Assembly (NCBI GenBank): GCA_024636595.1
Contig: JAGXGT010000102.1
Location: 1 to 18,266 of the forward strand
Length of the DNA: 18,266 nt
From: Sphingomonadales bacterium
GTDB taxonomy: Bacteria > Pseudomonadota > Alphaproteobacteria > Sphingomonadales > Sphingomonadaceae
Reading direction: 5' to 3'
The notes beneath the pieces are model-generated. The model was not told the origin of the DNA. It did not search any database and saw only the letters and a list, made by a program, of their open reading frames with translations. Below are positions 7,698 through 14,918 of this stretch, piece after piece. Made by a program: the position numbers and the translations under genes. Every line of letters starts with the position of its first letter. Position 1 is the stretch's first letter.

Positions 7698-9137
7698 ATG
7701 ACCAAATTAAAAGACGTCTATCCACTGTATCTCAACAATGAAGCGGTGCAGCCCAATACCGATCTGGAAGTCACCGACAAATATACCAATGAAGTCGCCT
7801 TCCGGACGGCATTGGCGACACCCGATGTAATCGAAGAGGCAATCGCGGGAGCGGTCGCCGCCACCGAGCCGATGGCGGCGATGGCAAGTTTCGAACGGCA
7901 GAATGTGCTGCAACATTGCGTCGACCGCTTCAAGGAGCGGTTCGACGAATTGGCCTATTCGCTTTGCGTGGAAGCGGGCAAGCCGATCAAGGATGCGGAA
8001 GGCGAAACCACGCGCCTGATCGACACCTTCCGGATTGCCGCCGAGGAATCCGTGCGCAACTATGGCGAGGTCCAGCCGCTCGACATTTCGGCGCGCGCAA
8101 AGGGCTATATGGGGATGTGGAAACGCGTTCCGATCGGACCATGCAGTTTCATTTCTCCGTTCAACTTCCCGCTCAATCTGGCCGCGCACAAAATTGCTCC
8201 CGCCATCGCCGTGGGTTGTCCGTTCGTGATGAAACCGGCGAGCAAGACACCGCTGGGTGCGATCATCATGGGCGAGATATTGGCAGAGACCGATCTGCCC
8301 AAAGGCGCCTTCTCGATTCTGCCCGCAAGTCGCGATGGCGCCGACTTGTTCACCGTGGACGATCGCCTGAAACTGCTTTCGTTCACCGGCTCTCCGGGGG
8401 TCGGCTGGGATTTGAAGACCAAGGCCGGCAAGAAAAAAGTGATACTGGAACTGGGCGGCAACGCGGCCGTGATCGTCGACCAGGACGCCGATCTGGACGA
8501 CGCACTGGAGCGGGTTATTTTCGGTGCCTTCTATCAGTCCGGCCAAAGCTGCATCGGCGTGCAGCGAATCATCATCCATGAAAACATCTACGACAAATTC
8601 AAGGACATGCTGGTTGCAAAGACCAAAACCCTGATCTCCGGCGATCCAAAGGATCGCGACACGTTCATTGGTCCGATGATTTCCGAAGGCGAAGCCACGC
8701 GTCTGCACGGCTGGATTGAAAGCGCTGTCGATGGCGGCGCAACTTTGCTCTGTGGCGGCAATCGCAAGGGCAATATGCTTGAGGCAACGCTGCTGGAAAA
8801 TGTCGACACCAGCGCCGACGCTTATCGCGAAGAAGCCTTCGGGCCGCTCGCCCTGCTGTCCAAATTCAGTGACTTTGGTGCGGCGCTCGACGAAGTGAAT
8901 AACAGCAAGTTCGGTTTGCAGGCCGGTATCTTTACCCGCGATCTGTTCAAGACGCTTGATGCCTGGGACCATCTCGATGTCGGCGGCGTCGTGATCAATG
9001 ACGTGCCCTCCTATCGGGTCGACAATATGCCCTATGGCGGGGTCAAGGACAGCGGTCTGGGCCGCGAAGGCATAAGATTTGCGATGGAAGACATGACCGA
9101 AATCCGAAATCTGGTGATTCGCCGCAAGCCGGGCTAG
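7698..9137 (+). CDS. NAD(P)-dependent aldehyde dehydrogenase
   Basis: A 479-residue cytoplasmic aldehyde dehydrogenase that oxidises an aldehyde to a carboxylate. The catalytic residues are in place: Asn156 in SPFNFPLN, the general base Glu251 in LELGGN and the nucleophile Cys285 in GQSCIG, with the usual 34-residue Glu-Cys spacing. FTGSPGVGWDLK and EEAFGPLA are also typical. It looks closest to the lactaldehyde/succinate-semialdehyde or general ALDH groups; the substrate is not determined. A GTG at 7683 overlaps the upstream stop and would add five residues; ATG 7698 is chosen because the protein aligns from MTKLKDVYPLYLNN, although its Shine-Dalgarno (GAGTGA region) is weak. Juxtaposition with the ThDP enzyme suggests a 2-oxoacid to aldehyde to acid route. 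Confidence 0.93.
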   Translation: MTKLKDVYPLYLNNEAVQPNTDLEVTDKYTNEVAFRTALATPDVIEEAIAGAVAATEPMAAMASFERQNVLQHCVDRFKERFDELAYSLCVEAGKPIKDAEGETTRLIDTFRIAAEESVRNYGEVQPLDISARAKGYMGMWKRVPIGPCSFISPFNFPLNLAAHKIAPAIAVGCPFVMKPASKTPLGAIIMGEILAETDLPKGAFSILPASRDGADLFTVDDRLKLLSFTGSPGVGWDLKTKAGKKKVILELGGNAAVIVDQDADLDDALERVIFGAFYQSGQSCIGVQRIIIHENIYDKFKDMLVAKTKTLISGDPKDRDTFIGPMISEGEATRLHGWIESAVDGGATLLCGGNRKGNMLEATLLENVDTSADAYREEAFGPLALLSKFSDFGAALDEVNNSKFGLQAGIFTRDLFKTLDAWDHLDVGGVVINDVPSYRVDNMPYGGVKDSGLGREGIRFAMEDMTEIRNLVIRRKPG

Positions 9138-9349
9138 ACAATCACTCCATGACAGTTGCCGATGCGCCACACTGTGTTTCCCGTGCAGCAGGTCTGTGTC
9201 GGCAAGACCCTAAAAAATAAAAGAAATCGGGCTATTTTGCTTTGCATTGAGCGGCAGATGGGCGATAGGTAACCTGACCGCGATAGCAAGCGGCAAGGGT
9301 CGCGTCGTGCTGAATGAGGGGACCGGTTTCAAAACCGGATTGGGCAACG
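9138..9349 (+). other. Intergenic leader before the multihaem operon
   Basis: About 212 bases without a convincing gene. It must hold the promoter of the tight operon that follows if that operon is transcribed alone. There is an A-rich tract (9211-9224) and TTGCAT/TTGAGC hexamers near 9242-9252, but no well-spaced -10 box that I would defend. A weak 5-bp stem (9191-9209) has no T-run. A dyad at 9323-9338 is listed separately. Confidence 0.4.
9323..9338. promoter_or_regulatory. Inverted repeat just before the pentahaem cytochrome start
   Basis: CCGGTTTCAAAACCGG is a near-perfect dyad able to form a 6-bp stem with a TCAA loop. It lies between two possible start codons of the cytochrome gene (ATG 9314 and ATG 9350). 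With the later start it sits 11 bases ahead of the ATG, where it could be an operator or an mRNA hairpin limiting initiation. With the earlier start it would simply be coding. The role is undetermined. Confidence 0.35.
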
Positions 9350-10756
9350 ATGCAAACGAAGTATGATTTTTCGTGGGTACCCGGCTGGTCTGTACTGGCC
9401 GCTAGCCTGTTCTGTTCGGCTCTCGTCGGAACAGCGTTGTTCATCTCGACTATGGCGAGCACTACTCCTGTGTCAGCGGCGACGGATACTGCCAGCGGCA
9501 CCTATCTCGGCGTAGCGACTTGTGGCGGCACCACGTGCCACGGACGGCAGGAAGCCGACGGCGAAATTGTCAGGCAGGACGAAATCATGCGCTGGCAGGA
9601 AGATTCAACGCCGGGCGGTGCCCATAGCCGTGCATTCCGTGTCCTCCGCGAACCGCGCAGCATCGCAATCGCCAAGCGTCTCGGCATCAAGGACGCGGCG
9701 TCCTCTTCAGAATGCCTTGGCTGTCACAGCACAGCGGCGGCAAGCAAGGGGCCCCGGTTTCAGCTCAACGATGGCGTAGGCTGCGAATCCTGCCACGGCG
9801 CATCCTCCGCCTGGCTGTCCAGCCATTATGCGGTCGGTGCCAGCCATGCCCGCAACATAGCAAAGGGATTGGTGCCACTGGACAATCCAAAGGCGCGGGC
9901 CAGCGTCTGTCTCGACTGCCATTTCGGCAGCGCCAAAAAGGGCCAGTTTGTCGATCACCGCATCATGGCTGCCGGCCATCCGCGTATCTCGTTCGAGATG
10001 GACCTGTTCTCGACATTGCAGCAGCATCATGATGAGGACGTCGATTATATCCGCCGCAAAGGTCGCACCAACAGCGTTCAATTCTGGGCGGTGGGCCAGG
10101 CGATGGCGCTGGAACGCTCGCTGAATCTGTTCACCAAGCCGGCAATTGCTACCGAAGGCATTTTTCCCGAATTTTATTTTTACGATTGTCACAGCTGCCA
10201 CCGGCGGATTTCCGACGATCCGTCCGCCCGTCCAAGCGCGGTCAACAATCCCGGCAGGCCGATCCCTGAAGGCATGCCGCCCTATAATGATGAAAACATG
10301 ATCATGCTGAGCGCGGCGATCAAGGTCGCTGCGCCGGACATCGCGGGCGAGTTCGATACCCGATCGAAGGCGTTTCACGCCGCCATGGCTCAGGGCCGGG
10401 AGCCCGCCGTTCAGGAAGCCGCGCGAATGCGGCAATATGCGACACAGCTGGCGGACCGCTTTTCCCGGGCCAGCTTCGGCAAGGCCCAGACCTTCCAGAT
10501 CATGGAAACCATTGCTGGCGAGGCGATATCACCCCGCTTTACCGATTATGAGGGCAGCGTGCAGGCGGTGATGGCGGTCGATACGTTGCTGAACGGGTTG
10601 GTCAACAGCGGACAGGTCAGCGAAGCCGCTGCCGCCAGCCTGCGCGGCCAGATCAATGTCGCATACGAGGCGGTGGCTGAACCCAATGGCTATGACCCGC
10701 TGAAATTCCGCCGCGCACTGGGCAGTGCCGTGCGCACGATACGGTCGCTCAGGTAG
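9350..10756 (+). CDS. Pentahaem c-type cytochrome (cytochrome c554-like), membrane-targeted
   Basis: A 468-residue exported cytochrome. The N-terminus has one hydrophobic stretch (about residues 11-34) that is either a signal peptide ending near VSA-ATD or an uncleaved anchor, placing the haems in the periplasm. Covalent haem sites are one CX4CH (58-64, CGGTTCH), then CLGCH 122-126, CESCH 145-149, CLDCH 187-191 and CHSCH 280-284. The block AGHPRISFEMD, with a possible axial His, is characteristic, as I recall, of cytochrome-c554-like multihaem proteins. The last 185 residues have no haem site and look helical. It is the first gene of a four-gene operon, 11 bases before the lipoprotein gene. 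ATG 9314 would add 12 residues; neither start has a strong ribosome-binding site. Role: electron carrier or oxidoreductase; donor and acceptor unknown. Confidence 0.88.
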   Translation: MQTKYDFSWVPGWSVLAASLFCSALVGTALFISTMASTTPVSAATDTASGTYLGVATCGGTTCHGRQEADGEIVRQDEIMRWQEDSTPGGAHSRAFRVLREPRSIAIAKRLGIKDAASSSECLGCHSTAAASKGPRFQLNDGVGCESCHGASSAWLSSHYAVGASHARNIAKGLVPLDNPKARASVCLDCHFGSAKKGQFVDHRIMAAGHPRISFEMDLFSTLQQHHDEDVDYIRRKGRTNSVQFWAVGQAMALERSLNLFTKPAIATEGIFPEFYFYDCHSCHRRISDDPSARPSAVNNPGRPIPEGMPPYNDENMIMLSAAIKVAAPDIAGEFDTRSKAFHAAMAQGREPAVQEAARMRQYATQLADRFSRASFGKAQTFQIMETIAGEAISPRFTDYEGSVQAVMAVDTLLNGLVNSGQVSEAAAASLRGQINVAYEAVAEPNGYDPLKFRRALGSAVRTIRSLR

Positions 10757-10758
10757 GA
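10751..10758 (+). promoter_or_regulatory. Ribosome-binding site of the tandem GlcG/HbpS lipoprotein
   Basis: AGGTAGGA overlaps the stop codon of the cytochrome gene and ends 9 bases before ATG 10768. This favours 10768 over the in-frame TTG/GTG codons at 10759-10765. Confidence 0.65.
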
Positions 10759-10767
10759 TTGGTGGTG

Positions 10768-12786
10768 ATGCGCAAACCTTTCTTCACATCCGCCATTTCT
10801 GCGGCAGCGCTGGTACTGACCTCTTGTGGTGGCGGCGGTGGCAGTAATGATTTTGGCGGCACACCTTCGCCCTCCCCGGCTCCGACACCTACGCCGGCAC
10901 CGACGGGTTTCGTCGCTCCGGCACAGCGCTCGCTGACTGTTGCCGATGTCCAGCAAGTTATTGCCCAGGCTGCAGGCGAGGCGCAGGCCCGCAATCTTCC
11001 TTCGGTGATCGCGGTCGTCGACAGGGTCGGCAATGTCTTGGCCGTGTTCGATATGAACGGTTCAAACAAGGGATCGAGTGAAATTTCGGTCAGTTCCAGA
11101 CAGATTGGGGGCATTGCCGGTCCGGGCAACACCGTCGGCCTGCAAGGCGCCATGGTGCCGGCTTCCACCGCAGCCATAGCCAAGGCGATCACCGGCGCCT
11201 ACCTGTCCAGCGGCGGCAACGCCTTTTCCAGCCGCACGGCCAGTCAGATCGCGCAGGAACATTTTCCGCCTGCACCCACCACGGTCGGACTGGAGAGCGG
11301 ACCGCTGTTCGGCGTCCAGTTCAGCCAGCTTCCCTGTTCGGACCTGTCGCAGCGATTCAACGCGATGGGCGGGGCCGCATCCATGATCGGGCCGAAACGA
11401 TCGCCGCTTGGCTTGGCCGCCGACCCGGGCGGTTTGCCGCTGTACAAAGACGGTGTCGTAGTCGGCGGCATCGGCATCATGGGGGATGGCGATTATGGCT
11501 TTGATCCCAATATCCTCGACGTCGACGTCAGTGACGAAGAAGCCATCGCTCTCGCCGGAATTCAGGGCTTTGCTCCCCCTGCCTCGATTACGGCCAACCG
11601 GATTTCGGTCGATGGCACCTCCCTGCGATTCAGCGATATGGTCGTGTCCGATCTCGCGCCGCTGCAAAGCAATTTTGCCGCCATCAACGGAACTTTGGGT
11701 AATCTAAAGGCGGTTACCGGCTATACCGCCGGCCCGATTATCGCCGGCACCGCCTATGGAACGGAAGCTTCGGGTATCCGCGCATCGAAACCGAGCGAAT
11801 TCACCAATTCTGATGCCTTTGTCCTGACCGACGGCACCGGCGCCAACCGTTTCCCGATCCGCGGGGGCACCGACGGCGCGGCAAATCCCTCACCGCTCAC
11901 CGACACCGAAGTGCGCGCCATTCTGGAGGAAGCCTTCAAGATCTTCAGCCGGGCAAGGGCACAGATTCGCCAGCCACTGGACAGCCGAATGCAGGCGACC
12001 GTCAGCGTGGTTGACACCAATGGGCAGATCTTGGGCATTGTCCGTACACCGGACGGCCCTATTTTTGGCACCGACGTATCCCTGCAAAAGGCCCGAACGG
12101 CCGCTTTTTTCTCCAATTCGGTGGCGGCCCAGCAGCTGCTCGCCACACCCGTGGTTCCCGGAACCACCAATGTGCCAGCCTATGTGCAACGTGTGCGCAC
12201 TTTTCTGGACGACCCCAACGCGCTCACCGGCACCGTCGCTTTCGCCGATCGTTCCGGTGGCAATCTTTCCAGACCCTATTTCCCGGATGGCGAGATCGGA
12301 CGCCCTGCCGGGCCATTGTCGGTCGCACAGTCTTCACAATTCAGCCCGTTCGCGGTTGGCCTGCAACTCGATCTGGTGGTGCCCAATATTGGCGCGCATC
12401 TCGCATTTGTTCGCTCCAATGGCGCCAGTGCGGATACCCCGCAACGCTGCACCCAGATTCCGGCAATAGCGGGCACCGGCGGACAGGTTCGCCTTGCCAA
12501 CGGCATCCAGATTTTCCCGGGCAGCGTGCCCATCTATCGTGGTGGCAAGCTTATCGGGGGCGTCGGAGTCTCCGGTGATGGTATCGACCAGGACGATATG
12601 GCGAGCTTCCTCGGCTTGAACAATGCCGGCGTCCGTTTGGGCACGATCAGTAATGCCCCCAAACCGATCCGCGCCGACAATATTGTGGTCAATCTTGGCA
12701 ATGCCAATGTCCGGCTGCGCTATGTAAATTGCCCCTTTGCACCGTTCCTCGATACCAACGCTCAAAATGTTTGCGAGGGGCTGTAG
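10768..12786 (+). CDS. Lipoprotein with two GlcG/HbpS-like (haem-degrading/haem-binding) domains
   Basis: A 672-residue protein starting MRKPFFTSAISAAALVLTSC, a lipoprotein signal with the lipid-modified Cys at 20, followed by a Gly run and a Pro/Thr/Ala linker. Two related domains follow. The first, from about residue 54, has LTVADVQQVIAQA, SVIAVVDRVGNVLAVFDM and the Gly-rich return LYKDGVVVGGIGIMGDG. The second, from about residue 374, has LTDTEVRAILEEA, ATVSVVDTNGQILGIVRTP and IYRGGKLIGGVGVSGDG. This strand-helix pattern is the GlcG/HbpS fold (Pfam Haem_degrading), normally a single domain of about 140 residues; here both copies carry long insertions. Known relatives bind haem, iron or cobalamin, or stabilise diol dehydratase, so the ligand is open. 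The place in a multihaem operon, 11 bases after a cytochrome and 5 before an outer-membrane protein, suggests a periplasm-facing or surface partner of the redox complex. Confidence 0.85.
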   Translation: MRKPFFTSAISAAALVLTSCGGGGGSNDFGGTPSPSPAPTPTPAPTGFVAPAQRSLTVADVQQVIAQAAGEAQARNLPSVIAVVDRVGNVLAVFDMNGSNKGSSEISVSSRQIGGIAGPGNTVGLQGAMVPASTAAIAKAITGAYLSSGGNAFSSRTASQIAQEHFPPAPTTVGLESGPLFGVQFSQLPCSDLSQRFNAMGGAASMIGPKRSPLGLAADPGGLPLYKDGVVVGGIGIMGDGDYGFDPNILDVDVSDEEAIALAGIQGFAPPASITANRISVDGTSLRFSDMVVSDLAPLQSNFAAINGTLGNLKAVTGYTAGPIIAGTAYGTEASGIRASKPSEFTNSDAFVLTDGTGANRFPIRGGTDGAANPSPLTDTEVRAILEEAFKIFSRARAQIRQPLDSRMQATVSVVDTNGQILGIVRTPDGPIFGTDVSLQKARTAAFFSNSVAAQQLLATPVVPGTTNVPAYVQRVRTFLDDPNALTGTVAFADRSGGNLSRPYFPDGEIGRPAGPLSVAQSSQFSPFAVGLQLDLVVPNIGAHLAFVRSNGASADTPQRCTQIPAIAGTGGQVRLANGIQIFPGSVPIYRGGKLIGGVGVSGDGIDQDDMASFLGLNNAGVRLGTISNAPKPIRADNIVVNLGNANVRLRYVNCPFAPFLDTNAQNVCEGL

Positions 12787-12791
12787 GACGG

Positions 12792-14918
12792 ATGGCGGGA
12801 CTCTCATCCTCCTTTGTACCGATCCTGGCGGTGATGTCTGGTCAGGCTGAGCAGATGGAGGCTCAGCAGCTTCCAGCCGTGGCGATCGAAACATCGCTAA
12901 CTGCCCTGCTGGCGGGGGAGAGATTCGACCGGAGAAGTACGAAATTTGCCGGAATGCGTATAGAATCTGCCGATTTTAGCCCACAAACGGGCATGGGTGG
13001 ACCAGATCCGGACGAAGAAGAGGCGGAAAAGGAGGCCCACACTGGAGCTGACGGAGCAATGCCAAAAGATGCTTCCAGTTCTTCCATTTCTGAACAGTCG
13101 GAATCGCCTGACCAACTGGAAACCGACCTCAATGTTCTGGATGCCGACGACGCATTGCTCGATGGACGGCGGCGACCGGGCGTCCAGAAAGAGCTGCCCG
13201 ATCCGGTGACCCAGTACAACCCCGGTGCCGTCAACGCACCACCGCCGGAAGCCTTTCCCACCGACGAATTCCCGGTTCCCGATCGCTGGCGGATCATGCA
13301 AAGCCTCTGCCCGGCAAAGGGCGGAGATGAATCCATCTATACGCTGTTCGGCGCGCTCCGGAACAATTGCCACTCAACGCTCAATCCCTATCACCAGAAC
13401 GTCCTCAAGGGCGACAAGCCGATCCCGGCCGGCAAAAAACCGGGCTTTCTCAAGGGCGATGACTGGTTCTTCGTCGCCAATGTCATTTCCGATACGGTCG
13501 TCGAACCCCGCAGTTTTCCTATCCCTGTCGGCGTCCAGACCACGGAACGCCCGAACAGCATCGACGTATTCGGACGGTCCGGTTCGGAAGTCTACGCCCA
13601 GACCTTCATCACCGGCTTTGCCCTGATCAAGGGATCAACCGCCTACAAGCCGCCAGACGTAGAATATCGCCTGACCTTGGCGACCCAGGTCAATCATGTG
13701 AATGTCCCGGAACGCCGGGTGCTTTTCGTCGAGCCCTCCAAATCCTCGCACCGCACCGACTGGTTTGTCGGCGTCCAGGAGGCGTTTTTCGACTATCATA
13801 TCCGCAACACATCGGCGCGCTACGATTTCGACAGCTTCCGCATCGGTATCCAGCCGATGCAGGCGGATTTCCGTGGCTTCCTGTTTCAGGACAACCAGCT
13901 CGGTTTCCGCCTGTTCGGCACCCGCGACAACAACCGGGTCCAGTATAATTTCGGCGCCTTTGTCCAGCTGGAAAAAGACACCAATTCCGGTCTCAACGAT
14001 ATCACGCAGACCCCGCGCGAAAGCTATATTTTCTTTGCCAATCTCTATCGTCAGGATTTACCATTTGTCGGCCTGACCAGCCAGTTCAGCCTGACCTATA
14101 ATATGAACCGCGAACGGTCCGATGTCCAAATTGACGACAATGGCTTTCCGGTCCGTCCGGCGCTACTCGGCGATCTCAGGGGCCGGGCCTATGATGTCGT
14201 GTACCCCGGCTATGCATTTGATGGCCGGATCGGACGGATCAATCTGACGGGTCAGGTCTACGGTGCCTTTGGCGAGGACCGGAACAGTTTCTTCACCAGC
14301 GAACCGGCGAAAATCCAAGCCTATTTTGGCGCTCTGGAAGCCAGCTACGACGTTGATTTCCTGCGCTTTCGCGCCTCCGGCCTGTTCGCGAGCGGCGACG
14401 GCAATCCCTATAATAATACCGAAGCGGGTTTTGACGCGATATTCGAGAATCCGATTTTCGCGGGAGCCGACACCAGCTACTGGATCCGCCAGACTATACC
14501 CTTCGCTGGGGGCGGCAGGGTGATCTCGATCAATGGCCGAAATGGCATCCTCAATTCCCTTCGTTCCTCCAAGGAACAGGGGCAGAGCAATTTCAACAAT
14601 CCCGGCACGATTTTGGCTGGCGTTGGCGTCGATGCCGATCTGACGCCCACTTTCCGGCTGTCGGGCAATGCCAATCATCTCTGGTTCCACAAGACCGAAA
14701 GCCTTGAAGCCTTGCGGGTCGAAGGTTCCATTCCGCGAGATATCGGTTGGGATATGTCTCTCGCTGCAATCTATCGCCCGAAAGCCACGCAAAATATGGT
14801 GTTCCGCCTCTCCGGCGCTGCTTTGATACCCGGAAAAGGATTCAAGGATTTGTTCGATCAGACCGATAAACGCGACTTTCATTATTCGATATTGCTCAAC
14901 GCGATATTCGCTTTCTGA
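12792..14918 (+). CDS. Predicted outer-membrane beta-barrel protein of the multihaem operon
   Basis: A 708-residue exported protein. A hydrophobic N-terminus (VPILAVMSGQA) is followed by a low-complexity acidic Ser/Glu/Asp region (about 70-130), then a globular segment with a Cys pair (SLCPAKGG and NNCHSTLNP). From about residue 225 to the end there are alternating amphipathic strands with many aromatics, for example FGAFVQLEKDTNSG and ISINGRNGILNSLRSSK, and the chain ends LLNAIFAF, a terminal Phe as recognised by the Bam machinery. A barrel porin or conduit is the best reading; it does not look like a TonB receptor (no plug or TonB box seen). The start is uncertain: ATG 12792 gives a signal peptide with no basic residue, whereas TTG 12771 would add RGAVGR and make a better one. 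Its TGA overlaps the next ATG by one base. Possible counterpart of MtrB/Omb-type porins by context only. Confidence 0.78.
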   Translation: MAGLSSSFVPILAVMSGQAEQMEAQQLPAVAIETSLTALLAGERFDRRSTKFAGMRIESADFSPQTGMGGPDPDEEEAEKEAHTGADGAMPKDASSSSISEQSESPDQLETDLNVLDADDALLDGRRRPGVQKELPDPVTQYNPGAVNAPPPEAFPTDEFPVPDRWRIMQSLCPAKGGDESIYTLFGALRNNCHSTLNPYHQNVLKGDKPIPAGKKPGFLKGDDWFFVANVISDTVVEPRSFPIPVGVQTTERPNSIDVFGRSGSEVYAQTFITGFALIKGSTAYKPPDVEYRLTLATQVNHVNVPERRVLFVEPSKSSHRTDWFVGVQEAFFDYHIRNTSARYDFDSFRIGIQPMQADFRGFLFQDNQLGFRLFGTRDNNRVQYNFGAFVQLEKDTNSGLNDITQTPRESYIFFANLYRQDLPFVGLTSQFSLTYNMNRERSDVQIDDNGFPVRPALLGDLRGRAYDVVYPGYAFDGRIGRINLTGQVYGAFGEDRNSFFTSEPAKIQAYFGALEASYDVDFLRFRASGLFASGDGNPYNNTEAGFDAIFENPIFAGADTSYWIRQTIPFAGGGRVISINGRNGILNSLRSSKEQGQSNFNNPGTILAGVGVDADLTPTFRLSGNANHLWFHKTESLEALRVEGSIPRDIGWDMSLAAIYRPKATQNMVFRLSGAALIPGKGFKDLFDQTDKRDFHYSILLNAIFAF

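Noticed and set aside
6547..7725. Minus-strand open frame of 392 codons opposite the ThDP enzyme
   Set aside because: The + strand has the full set of ThDP motifs; the antisense frame is His/Asp/Arg-rich with no recognisable domain, typical of the GC3-biased shadow frame.
7707..9170. Minus-strand open frame of 487 codons opposite the aldehyde dehydrogenase
   Set aside because: The + strand has the Asn/Glu/Cys catalytic set with correct spacing; the antisense product matches no family I know.
9191..9209. Possible terminator hairpin after the aldehyde dehydrogenase (GGTCT...AGACC)
   Set aside because: Only a 5-bp stem with a 9-base loop, followed by an A-run rather than a T-run on the + strand.
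13303..13373. Possible haem site in the barrel protein from its Cys and NCH residues
   Set aside because: The two cysteines are about 20 residues apart, not CXXCH or CX4CH; a disulfide is more likely.
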